The notes under the pieces are model-generated. The model made no database searches. It saw only the letters and a program-made list of their open reading frames with translations, and was not told the DNA's origin. Shown in pieces: positions 1 through 12,200 of a DNA stretch of 64,000 nt. Source of the stretch: Phoronis australis (lineage: Eukaryota > Phoronida > Phoronidae); contig NMRA01000153.1 in assembly GCA_002633005.1 (NCBI GenBank), positions 187,893 to 251,892 of the forward strand, given 5' to 3'. A program made the translations under genes and the position numbers. How positions within the stretch are numbered: the stretch's first letter is position 1; the number at the start of each line of letters is the position of its first letter.

Positions 1-126
1 AAAAGATAAGTTTTTGGTGGCAAACGGTTTTATAGCACGTTTATGAGGAAGAGTAGAAGGACTAAAAATGCTCTTTCCAAATTAATACCATTGTTCTGTT
101 TGTAGCTCTTGGTCATTTTGTTTCAG

Positions 127-250
127 AAAAAATCCAGCAGACGGTGAAGATCGATGCTTCCACAGTTGAGATTGAGGAAAGAGGTGTCAAGCTACGGCTG
201 ACAGTAGTTGATACGCCAGGCTTCGGCGATTCTATAAATAATGGCGACTG
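127..250 (+). CDS. SEPTIN2: Septin A exon (switch I to G3)
   Basis: The acceptor is tttcag and the donor gtatgt. The exon enters with two bases finishing a codon, gives [19 protein letters not shown], then [20 protein letters not shown], and ends with TG of a split Cys codon. It contains the Mg/GTP-sensing DTPG motif and the switch I Thr. The upstream exon carrying the P-loop is not in the window. Confidence 0.95.
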
Positions 251-3200
251 GTATGTGTTTGTGCCCCAATTATCGTCTGGTGGATCCGAGAATTGCTTTC
301 AGTACCTTTAATTTCTCTTGAGCTAAATTACCTTTCATGGTGTCCTTACCTCCATCAACCAAGGTTGGTGTAACACATCATCTAGGATCTTCAGTGTTTT
401 TTTTGCATTTAGTGAATTTTTTCATGGTTTTACTATAGTTGCTTGGGCAATATGCCAGTTGCCTCATCTGTTACATTGATTGACAAGTGTTATTTTACTC
501 TTATTTCTCTGTTAAACTCTTATTCTTTGCCTCTGAGGATAAAACTAATAGATAGTTATGTCTCATCAGTGGCATTCTCCTGTTCAATCCTGATCAGTTT
601 GACCAATTTACAGACTAAAAGTGTGGTATCCTGGTGAAGTCGGGCATCTGTTAGTTGTTCAGCAGTTGTGACTCGGTTAATCTCATTTGTCTTGTCTGGT
701 ATATTTTCAGTTTTAAAACCATCATCCAATACATTGATGATCAGTACGAGAGGTATCTCCATGATGAGAGTGGCCTCAACCGGCGCAACATAACTGACAA
801 TAGGGTGCACTGCTGTTTTTATTTCATCAACCCAGCCGGCCATGGGTATGTACAAACATAACTGACAATAGGGTGCTCTGCTGTTTTTCTTTCATCAACC
901 CAGGCAGCAGTGGATACAAACATGTCCTAACACGGGTCAGGCATCAAAACTATTTGAACTTGCCATGAATTGCTGGTTGTCATGCCAGATGTTAAATTTA
1001 AGTTGTTGTCATTGGGTATAGAGTTAAAAATCAACTTCTACAGTTTCTACTTTCAGACAATATGTACTTTCAATACTTTGTTGATATTTGACTAAATGCT
1101 CGGACTTGTCGATATGGTCTTACATAATCTTAATGATTGTTTTTTTACTTTGTTTTCAGTAGCATAACTGCAAGCAGTCATAGTCAAAAGTTAGTTTTTT
1201 CTTCCACGGGTTTATAGAAGATTTGAGGTCATGTGACTTGTTTTTTCCATGGCCATATCGAGGGCCCAAAACACTTGTACCTGTATGTTTAAATGGTGTA
1301 CTGTGTTGTAGCATGAAGCCATTAGACGTTCAGTTTATGAAGGCTATTCACCACAAGGTCAATGTTGTCCCTGTCATCGCCAAGGCTGACACGCTCACAA
1401 AAACCGAGGTGCTGAAACTGAAGAGAAGGGTAAGTGTGTCTGTCCAAAAGGTGGCAGTGTCTACCTTTACACCATTCATTCCAATAGTTGCGTATTGGCC
1501 ACCAAAAGGTATGTTTTGTTTTGAGCTAGTTTATAGCCCAACTAAAGATTTCAATGGCGAGCGATGTTTGAGAATTGAGGTTTGATTTTACATTTTGAGC
1601 TGGTTCTTCATTTCTGCATCTTGAACAAATACGTTGGTATGGTGTTTAAAGAAACTAGGGTGTTCCCTTGAGTTTCAGATGGTAGACGGTCTCCAAAGTA
1701 AAACTGTTTACAACCATTGTCACAAATCTGTGCAAATTTCTGTACGAGTACCTGTCAAAGTTAAAAAGTGTCGTTTCCGATGAATTGGGTATTATTGGTA
1801 TTAAACTTGTGCCAACTGTCACTCACCTATCATCTCGTGAACTTTCTGCTGCTTAGTATATTGCACTAAATGTTGCAGAGAGGCAGACTCGGGCGAATAC
1901 TGATATAAAACAACTATAAACCCACTTTCCGCCACGAAGACCAATTTTTTGTTTAGACCACCTACCTTCATGAAATTGTCTCAAAATTTTCCTTAACGAA
2001 AATAGGTGTGATTTCCGGGCATGGAAATAACCGACAGTCTTTTGTAGCTCGATAGCAGGCTGTAAAGGTTAACCTGCCACAGTGTGTTGTCACTGCGTGC
2101 CGTTTGTTTCTCCGGACATGGTCTTCAGGAATGACGATCTGGCAATTGACCTATCACCAGGATTTTAAATGAAGGCTTAACTGACCAATCAGAACGCAGC
2201 ATTCTTGACACACCTTCGTTTCCAAGCCGCCATTTTACCCGACAAACAACAGGTTGCCGGGTAAAACTTATTGTTTGTCTGTCAACATTGCGCAAGGGGT
2301 GGAGCTTGCAATAGGTCAATTCTTTGCTAGACTAAAAATCTTGGTTTCTTTGATGGAGAGCGAGTTTATAGCTGTTCTAAATCACTTTTATTGAGTATTG
2401 TTTACCAGAATTGTTAATGTTACACTACGCTTCATTAGGCTGCATAAAGCAGATTTTTTATTCTTACGTGGTCTGAAATGCTTTATAATATGATTTTGCT
2501 TGTTTTCGGCATTTCATAGATACTAGATGAGATAGGCGACCATGGAATACAGATCTACACTTTACCTGAGTGTGATGATGATGAAGATGAAGAATTTAAA
2601 GAGCAGTGTCAACAGCTAAAGGTAAGAAATTAGTGTAATATAAATGACAATATAAAAATATCTTAAAACGGACAATCACCGCACAAATGAAAAAATTCAT
2701 ATTGATTCAACGTTTCGTCTATTCATTAGACATCATCAGGTTATAAACAATAAGACATCAAATTTCGATATACCAGCCATGTTACATCCATGAAGTGAAA
2801 TGAGTGAGGCAAAAAACTGATGTAATTATAAATATCTTGTCTCTTAAAGTAAAGGCTTAAGCGGAGGCATTTTTGATAGTATGTTAAGTAAAAATACAAA
2901 TCATATCCGATCATGTAAGATACATTTGTCTGTGTTAATTGGTCTATTGAGGGTAAAACGTTAGTTTTCCCCAACAACGTTCTAATTTGTCGTGCTGCAA
3001 CTACAAGGTTTTGCTTAAAAAATTCATTAGATTGCAAGTTAGCTTAATATTGTGTCGTGTACAGATAGGACAGTCAAGAAAGAACGAAGTGCCTCTATAA
3101 AGCAAACAAAGGCAGGCAACTAAAATCGATCACTTGATGTTATACAAACCATGATGTGGCTAGATTACTTAGTTATTCCTTGTGTCACAGCTCCAGTCTA

Positions 3201-6200
3201 GACCTAGTAGTGATGGATCCATATTCTGTTGTATATTGTGCAACTCATGACCAGCTCCTGGTTGTGATGTGATGTTTATTAACACAATAACACAATCAGG
3301 AGCCAGAAATTAGAACACAGGCTGACGCCAAGGGACTGAAATTAAAGGGAGCTAATTATAATGTAGACATTAACTCAGCGAACACTTCAATACTAGCGAC
3401 ACCTATTGCGAGTTACTCATCAGGTGCAAAGTAAACAGATACACTTATTTGTGGAATTGTTAAGTCTAGAAGCCGTTTTCCAATGAATGTGAACACAGAA
3501 CTCAGGTGATATTGGGTGCACCTATTTTTGGAACTGTCAACACTAGAATCTGTCCTAACTAGTGCTTGGCAGTTGCCAAATACAAGTGAACAACTAAACA
3601 TCGTTATAAACAGTTAATAACTTTCAGCAACCAATATGAACTTAGAAATACCGTGATCACTGAGTGTTTGGAACTGCCAAAGGTAGAATCAATATCACTA
3701 GCAATTGACCATTGCCAAATTAAACTGGACATCCAGACTTCATGTCATGGTCATTCGACTTATAAACAGATACAACTATCTACAAACTTGTACTGCGAAT
3801 TCAAACAAACATAGAAATACTGTGATCATAGAATGCACTTGTGTTTGGAACAGTTAAGGCCAGAAGCTATTTAACTTGTGGTTGGCAGTTGCCAAATTAA
3901 AGTGAACACCCATACGTCCCAGTTTGATTTTATTATAAAATAGTTGAATTTGATGTGCTTTCATAGCTTCGTAAAAACTGGAGAGTTCGTTATTGCTTAA
4001 TATCAATAGTACTGATACTTGATGAGAATTGTGAAAGCGAAACATGGCAGTACCATCAAAATGAACAGTGCTAATTACAATCTCATCAGCACTGAAGCCT
4101 TTAACACTACAACCACACTATTGAGATTGAGAGTCATTGTAACAGTAATACCTAAACATCAGGGCTTGGAATGACCAATGACAAAAAACGCGGAAACTTT
4201 GAAACTTTTACGGCCCAAATCATGCCCGATAACCATCCTTGAAATGGTCAATGTGACAAAAAACCGGGAGGACTAAAAAAAAAAAAAAACGTTACCACCA
4301 TCAGTAGCATGCGTCTGCGTCCTTTTAGCTCGCCCGTCCACTCCCAACCCACACATTTTTGGCTGCAGAGCGGTAGTATTTGTCACTNNNNNNNNNNNNN
4401 NNNNNNNNNNNNNNNNNNNNNNNNNNNNNNNNNNNNNNNNNNNNNNNNNNNNNNNNNNNNNNNNNNNNNNNNNNNNNNNNNNNNNNNNNNNNNNNNNNNN
4501 NNNNNNNNNNNNNNNNNNNNNNNNNNNNNNNNNNNNNNNNNCTTCTCATGATGGTAATTCGATTCGTGAGGAGATCAACAACTCTCTAAAATTGTATAGC
4601 AACTACAACCGTAAAAATATGACAATCATTGAGGATTCTTAAGTGCTTGGCACCAGTAATATTGATAAGCGATGAGAAGTGTGAAAGCTACTCATCACAC
4701 CGGATTGTGCTAGCCTGTTTTTTATCAGCTATCCACAACCTTGTGTAATGAACAGAGTCCACTAGTTAAGAAAAGATGGCAATAAGGTATTGCTTAAATG
4801 AAGACTAATTATGAATGATGAGATTAATAGCCTGTCAAGCCTAAAAATTAACATCCACAGAACTCATGAGGGTCATGGTGTGGTGTGAAAGCTATAACTT
4901 CTACATTAAACACAAGCATAGGAATACGATGGTCATTGATTGCACTTGTGTTTGGAATTGTCAAGGCTAGAATCTATTTAACTAGCTTTTAACAATGCCA
5001 AATTAAAGTGAACGTACACTTCCCATGATGGTCATTCCATTCATAAGCAGATAAGGTGATCATTGGGTGCACCTATTTTTGGAACTGTCAAGACTAGAAT
5101 CTGTTCAACGAGTTCTTGGCAGTTGCCAAATCTAAATGAACACCCAAACTTGCCACGATGGTCATCATTTTTAACAGATAATTACTATGAACAAGTTGAA
5201 AAAACATGCCAGTATTATCAAAATGAACAGTGCTAATTACAATCTCATCAGCATTGAACATTTCAACAATACCACCAAGCTATTAAAATTGAGAATCATC
5301 GTAATATTATTTAAAAACTGAAACACTAATGATGACGATGCATGTTGAGCGCACCTATGAAAGCTACTTATTACTCTAGTTTTTGTTGCCACATGGTTAT
5401 TGACTATTTACTTTTACATCCAATTTCCGAAATAAGTTAACTGTCAAAGTACTAGTGATATCACTGCAAAAACTGTCCAAGAATTTCTGCATTGAATACG
5501 AATATGGAATACAATGGTTATTGTGTGCACTTGTGTTTGGAAATGTCAAGGCCAGATTCCATTTAACTGGCTCTTAACAATGCCAAATTAAAGTGAACAC
5601 ATACACTTCTCATGGTGGTCATTGTATTTATAAGGAGACGACTACAAATTTGTACAGTGAATACGAACATAGAAATATAGTGATCATTGAGTGCAGTTAT
5701 GTTTGGAACTGTCAAAGCTAGAATCTAATGTTAACCAGCTGTTAACAATGCCAAATCCAAATGAACACCCACACTTCTCATGATGGTAATTCGATTCGTG
5801 AGGAGATCAACAACTCTCTAAAATTGTATAGCAACTACAACCGTAAAAATATGACAATCGTTGAGGATTCTTAAGTGCTTGGCACCAGTAATATTGATGA
5901 GCGATGAGAAGTGTGAAAGCTACTCATCACACCGGATTGTGCTAGCCTGTTTTGTATCAGCTATCCACAACCTTGTGTAATGAAAAGAATTCACTAGTTC
6001 ACAGTTGACAAAACTTGACAATATTATTAAAGTGGGCAGTGCTAATTAGAGTATTATGACCACCACTGTACAGTTCAACACCACTGCCATGCTATTGAGA
6101 ATTAAATTTGTGGCTAGACATGTTTTGTTGGAATTATTAAGTCTAGAAACAATATCATTTACACTTGACAATTGACTTTTGAGTGATAAATCTACCATAT

Positions 6201-9200
6201 GAAATTCACGGAAAATTGACCGGTGTTCTTGTTGAGGTCAAGAAATTGTTGAGAATTTATTGTGCGTAGAACTACACTGGAGTGTGCCGACATTAAATCT
6301 CAGCCAGCACATCTTCAGTGCAATAAACTACACAACTGCTGGTGCAATTAGAAACACCCCACAAGACTTAAAATTTCTGTCAAAGTTGCTGTTAAAGACC
6401 CATGACTGAAACTCAATAGTTTCGTTGGTGGACGCCGAGTTACTCACCTTGACTACATTGGATCTCTGAGGAAGCTTGTGCATCATAATTCTCTGACCAG
6501 TTTTCCCACATAACTCTGAGTGTACATTGCTCAGGAAAAGAGGTGACTGATTTTGGGGTATCATTGCAGTGTTTAAATAGCCCACCAGTGTAGGATCCCT
6601 CTCTGGAAGTAACCAATCAGCAAGCATATCACGTTGTCCAATCAAGCGAAAAATGATTGGTCACAGGCATCAGTCCTGGAGAGGGAGTTCAGGCCTATTC
6701 ATGGATTTAACTGGACAGGATTGCCTGGGGGATTAGTACCCACTGGGATTAACAATCAACATACAAACTGTTGGCATCTGTCTACCTCATACTGTAGCAC
6801 ACCTCATAATTACCTTAAATTTGTTGGGGGTAGTGTACTGAAAGTTTACTTTGAACTAGTAAATTTTCAAAAAATGACATGTTTGGTACAAATTCATGCA
6901 TCTTTGTAAGGTCTTAATACTGTAGGTTATCTTTTATGTGATGAATACAACAATAACAAGGTTTTTATGGACTTGTTCTATTTCCTTGGCCATAAATTAG
7001 TTTTGAAATATTAAAGATTTGATATTTTTTATTTCTCACTGTTTTCATTTTATTTTCAAATCTGTTGGTTAAAATAATCATGTAAGATACTTTTTCGTAA
7101 ATAAATTCTATCCTAAATGATTTAAACTACAGTAAATGCAAGTGTTGATTTTGCTTTTAGTAGCTTTTAAGCTAGTTAAATAGATTTATGTTTTGTGTGT
7201 CTAATAAATGAAGTTGGCATCCAAAAAGCATACATTTCATTTTAGAATAATAATCCAATCGTAATTTTCAATTTCAACATTTTTGTTCTGATCAGTATTG
7301 ATTTTAAGATCTAGTGCTTCCAAGTATTGTTAGATTTGTCTCTGTTTAAAACAAATAGATGTTGGTGTTTGTGTTTTTTTATCTTTATCTTTTGTAATTT
7401 TTTCTCGTACCACAGACTAAGAATGGTGCTGTGATTTGGGCGTAATATTCATTTAATTTCTGGGTAGGTTCTTTTAGACTAGATTGTTTGCTATCAAATT
7501 AATGAGTTAAAGACACTGTTGAACTGTCAAATATTCGTCTTCTTGGTTATTTTATATCTTTACTTGGTTTAACTAAAGCAATAAAAGTGCTTGAATATAT
7601 ATATATACAAATCAGTAATATTCGTATCGTGATATTTTTAATCTTTTGTTACTGGACATATTGTTATCAATTTTCAGGAAACAATGTATTTTTGAATATC
7701 TTGAGTACAGAATAAAATAGATGGTCTTCCATAATTGTTTTGTTTTCATAACCCAACTTGTTGCATCATATTTATTTGTTGTGTTCTCTTCACTTAATTA
7801 TATCTCGCAACTTATAAAATATGAACAAGTTCTGAACTATACTTAAAAATTATAAAATGTTATCACTGACAGTTTTTTAATTATAAATTGTAGTATTTTG
7901 TCTCTCGTTAAACTTTCACATGTTTTACTGCTGAATATAATTATTTTTATTTTCTGTTCCTATGTGGAAATGATTTTGTCCATGAAATTAGTCCTGCTTG
8001 TTTTTGTTACAAGATGCTTTCTGAATTTAATTTTTTGGTAATTCTCTTAAATCATGGCCTTGTATTTGTTGAGTGAATGGGTGTAATATTGTTTTAATTT
8101 CTGGATTGTTTTTTGGGCTATAATTGATAGCTATCAAAGTAACCAGTAAAAGACTGCTGGTTGGTCAAAATATATTTTTTCTTGGATTATTTTGGAAATA
8201 AAACCACCTAGAAATTCATAACTACTGTTTAAGATTTACAGATTTATAATATTCATGCCATTAATTTTAATCTTTTCCTACTGAATGTATAATTATCAAT
8301 TTACAGAAAACCCTATATCTTTAAATATCTCAGCACATGATAAAGTATATCATCTCCCGTGTTTTTATGCAAGTAACCCAACTTGCTGCATCATTGATAT
8401 TTATCTGTAGTGTTTTCTCCACTAAGTTATGTCATGGTATAAGTTTTTAAGGTGTAAATTTATGTTGTTAAACTTTCACATGTTTCACTACTGAATGTAA
8501 TTTATGTTTATTTTCTGTTGGTTGTAAGATGTTTTCTGAATTTAACATTTTCCTACATTACAGTGTGAAACAAAAAGAAACAACATGCCTAAAAAGCAAT
8601 TAGTAAAGCACATTTTTTTTCTTTTCAATTATACTGGGCAATCATATTTTGAAGACCCAGTGTTTTTGATTTAAGACAGTTAAACTGATGCATGATTTAA
8701 AAGATATTTTTTACCACAGCACTTTTACAATTTTTACCCTATCTCCCTTATCCAAATAACCCAATTCCCCTAACCATGTCTTTTCAAATTTGTTCCTTGT
8801 TGTTAAATTAAGGAGGTTCTCTATAACCTGTTTGATCTATTGACTGGTATGGTGAGGGACATTATCCCACTCAGTGATTTAACTAGGCAGGGTTACCCAT
8901 GGGGATTAGTGCCTGCTGGGATAAACTGCCAACTGGTGGTGTGTAGTTGCAGCTGTCTATTTCATGCTGTTAACCTGAGAATAGTTTCTTTTCATTTAAA
9001 AAGGTGTAGTTAACAGCACCTTGACTAATAAACAAGCTATTGTTAAGAATTGTTTGGTGTTTATATACATGTCAAGATCACTCTTATGTTTATTATGTTT
9101 GTATGGGTATGGTATCCTGATGATTGTGGCCTGTTGTACTGGACATCCAAGTATCAATATTCAACAGGAAATTTTAAATGGGCAAAAGAATTAATTTGGT

Positions 9201-12200
9201 TTATCATGTTGCCCTAGTGACGTAGTTGTAGGTTTTTGTGTGCTTATCTTGGCAGAGTGTAATTTCTAAACTGAAAAATTATTAAATCCGTCTAGTATAT
9301 CAGCTCCTATTTGAATACCAAGTTCAGTGAGATGGCTTCAGTATCAGTATCTTATTAGAACCATTGCAACAAATTTATTTTAGTAAAACATATTATCTCT
9401 AGTACATGTTTTTGTGCATTTAGTAAAGGGCAAGTGAAACTTAGACTTATTTTTTGTCAGTGCACTATGGGGACACCTATTTCTATGGATTAAGCAATTT
9501 TTTGGTTTTAATATTTTAGGTTACATATTGGTGAAAGATCTACTTTTTAGTTTTGTTTATTGCTCACAGAGTATCACGCATGTAGTATTGTTTTTATTTA
9601 AATTTCTTGAATATTTGAAAAATATGTATTTGTGATTATTGAGCTATAAGTATGTATTCTAGTAAAATTCATGCTGAGAAAAATACCTTGGAACAGTAGG
9701 GCAAATTAACTTTATTTGTAAATATTAATTGAATAAGCTGCATTATTTTGCAAACACTCACATTGTATATCTATCCCTAATAACTAAACAATAAATAACA
9801 AAAAGATTTTAAATTGTAATGTAACTCTGATACACCTTATTTTTCATATTATTGATTTGCTCTCCATAGTGTATAAAAAATTCCCCACGATTCTTAAGTT
9901 CTGAGTTTGCTTTTAATGCAAGTTGTTTGTTACACTGTATCAGGGCACACAAAATTGGAAACAATTTTTTTTAAAATAGGAATTCAGTTAAAAGCCTGTC
10001 TTTTCAGTGGTATTAATCAAATTAATCTCGTTTTGAAGGCCTAGCTTGTGCGTTGCAGCAGTTACTTGGATTTTTATTATTCATTTCCATCCTATTTCAG
10101 TGGTTAAGTGTTAAAGATATGTAGGACTTTATTGACATGTCTTTAAATTTAGCTAAATATCTACAATTAAAGTATAGCATTTAATTCAGAAAAAGTGATA
10201 TTTTCTGTAAGCAGAAATTCATTAGGATTTAATTGTTGACTTTATACAAATATATGCTTATTGTTATTGTCTCTCCATAGTCATTCAAAAGTGGGTGAGA
10301 AACATTCCTTATAGTTTCTTGAAATGCATAACAGGTAGTATTCATTTTAAAGCTTTGTATGAATCCATTCAGCCATTTCCGAGATATGATCTTCAGAAGT
10401 GCCAATTTTTTACATTTTTTATGTAGTTTTACATTACCTTAGTATTGGGCATCCTCTTTGATTTGGTTGCCAGATCAAGGTAATTTTGTAAATGTTTAGT
10501 ACAACAAGTTTAATGTCTAATACTTGGATTTAAGTCCAGAAAATGCTATTTCAGGGGGTAAAACTCCGTATTTGATTGAAGACAAATGCCTTTTTCTTAT
10601 GACAATTTAGGGATTATTTTAAACTATTTTCCCAATAACTTGTATTGAAAATTATTAACTGGACCCCAATTTTTACATAGTTTTTTATCTATATTGGAAA
10701 CTGAAGAAATTTTGCTGTAATTTGTTTGCTTGATAAAGTTTTGCCCCATCCCTGGATTCAGCTAAGCAAGGTTACCTGTGGTGGATTATCCCCTGCTATG
10801 ATGAACTGTGACTAATTGACAGGTGACATACTGACAACTCCTGGGAATTACCCTTCAGTTGAAGAAGGTGTTGTATATTAAAAATTGACATTGAAACAAC
10901 AAACTAAACAAGAATGACAGGTTCCCTGTCAACCTGTAAATCATATTCTTCTTTATTTTTCTTTGGAATGACTAAGTGTCCTAGTTTTCAATGATTATCT
11001 TGTCATTATGCAAGATTATTACAAAGATAATGATTATCTTGTCATTATGCAAGATTATTACAAAGACAATTGGCTAATGTGTGTAGTTAAGTGGCAAATA
11101 TTATTTGTCAGAAACCTCTTCTCTTACAGTATATTTTTCTTGTTCATTAACCTATCATATAATCACTAACCATTATTTTTTGTATGAAATTTACAAAGTC
11201 TATTTTTATTCTACTGGCTACAAAAGCATGTCTGTAATTTTCTAAGGTCTTTTAGCTAATAACTCCACTGTCAAAAATGAAGTTGTCATAATTCTTTGAC
11301 AAAAAGCAGTCTTAATTTTTGACAATTAAACTGTTGGGCTGGAAGGACTTAAAAGAAAACTCCAGATACTGTTTTGTAAGTAATGAAATAAGGAACTAGA
11401 ATTTACAAGTTCGGTGTGAAAAAAATGTTTTAAAAATTCAGCATCTAAATGAAAAATCCTGTTTTTATAAAAAATGTATAAAAATGGAATTCATTGCACA
11501 TAATACAGGGCTTGGAATTTTCCGCGGAAACGCGGATTTCCGCTTTTTTCAAATGTGCTTTCCGCTTTTTTTTATTTTTTCGAGTAAAAAAATCGGATTT
11601 GATGTAAAATTTCCGTGGCAAATTCCTTTCTTACCACGGCGTTGCAGACGACGTTCACCTTGAAAAGCGGAAGTTGCTCTTTATGTTTCGGAGGAACGTA
11701 AATTGTCAACATTGCCGGGGCACCTGGGACAGCGTGGTGGGATTTTCAATGGCGTCTCGTGTTATTGTTAAGCGCGGCACCAATACTACCGCTCTGCAGC
11801 CAGAAAGTGTGTGGGTTGGGAGTGGACGGGCGAGCTAAAGGGACGCAGACGCATGCTACTGATGGTGGTAACGTTTTTTTTTTTTTTTAGTCCTCCCGAT
11901 TTTTGTCGGGGAAAGGTTCACATTGACCATTTCAAGGATGGTTATCGGGCATGATTTGGGCGGTAAAAGTTTCAAAGTTTCCGCGTTTTTTGTCATTGGT
12001 CATTCCAAGCCCTGATAATAAGATCCTGCGGGTTATTTAAGAAATCTGATAGTTTGTGCAAGACTTGGAATTTTCCTCTTTTTTAAAAGGATTTCCTCTT
12101 GTTTGATTTCCAATTTCTTCTTTTTGGCTCTTTATCATTATTTTGACTTGATTCATGCAAAAATGTTTATTTCAGTTAAATTTTACGACACAAAATATGT

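Larger units (their letters stand above)
3400..6150 (+). repeat. Degenerate satellite-like array, unit about 165-175 bp with higher-order structure
   Basis: Diverged units recur in direct orientation. Each has TTTGGAACTGTCAAGGCTAG, then GCCAAATTAAAGTGAACAC, then CTTCTCATGATGGTCATT, then GTGATCATTGAGTGCAC. Clear copies begin near 3520, 3666, 3842, 4947, 5075, 5534 and 5700. A second block (CAGTGCTAATTACAATCTCATCAG) recurs near 4067, 5227 and 6038, indicating a higher-order repeat of about 0.8-1.2 kb. The array is interrupted by the transposon at 4160 and the N gap. Confidence 0.75.

Noticed and set aside
556-855. Minus-strand ORF opposite septin exon 711-845
   Set aside because: A shadow of the conserved + strand exon, with no homology of its own.
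1223-1585. 120-codon ORF treated as one coding region
   Set aside because: Only 1312-1429 is septin coding sequence; both flanks read into introns past clear splice sites.
2741-3037. Minus-strand ORF beside the first hammerhead-like motif, as a retroelement protein
   Set aside because: No GIY-YIG or reverse-transcriptase motif could be recognised in it.
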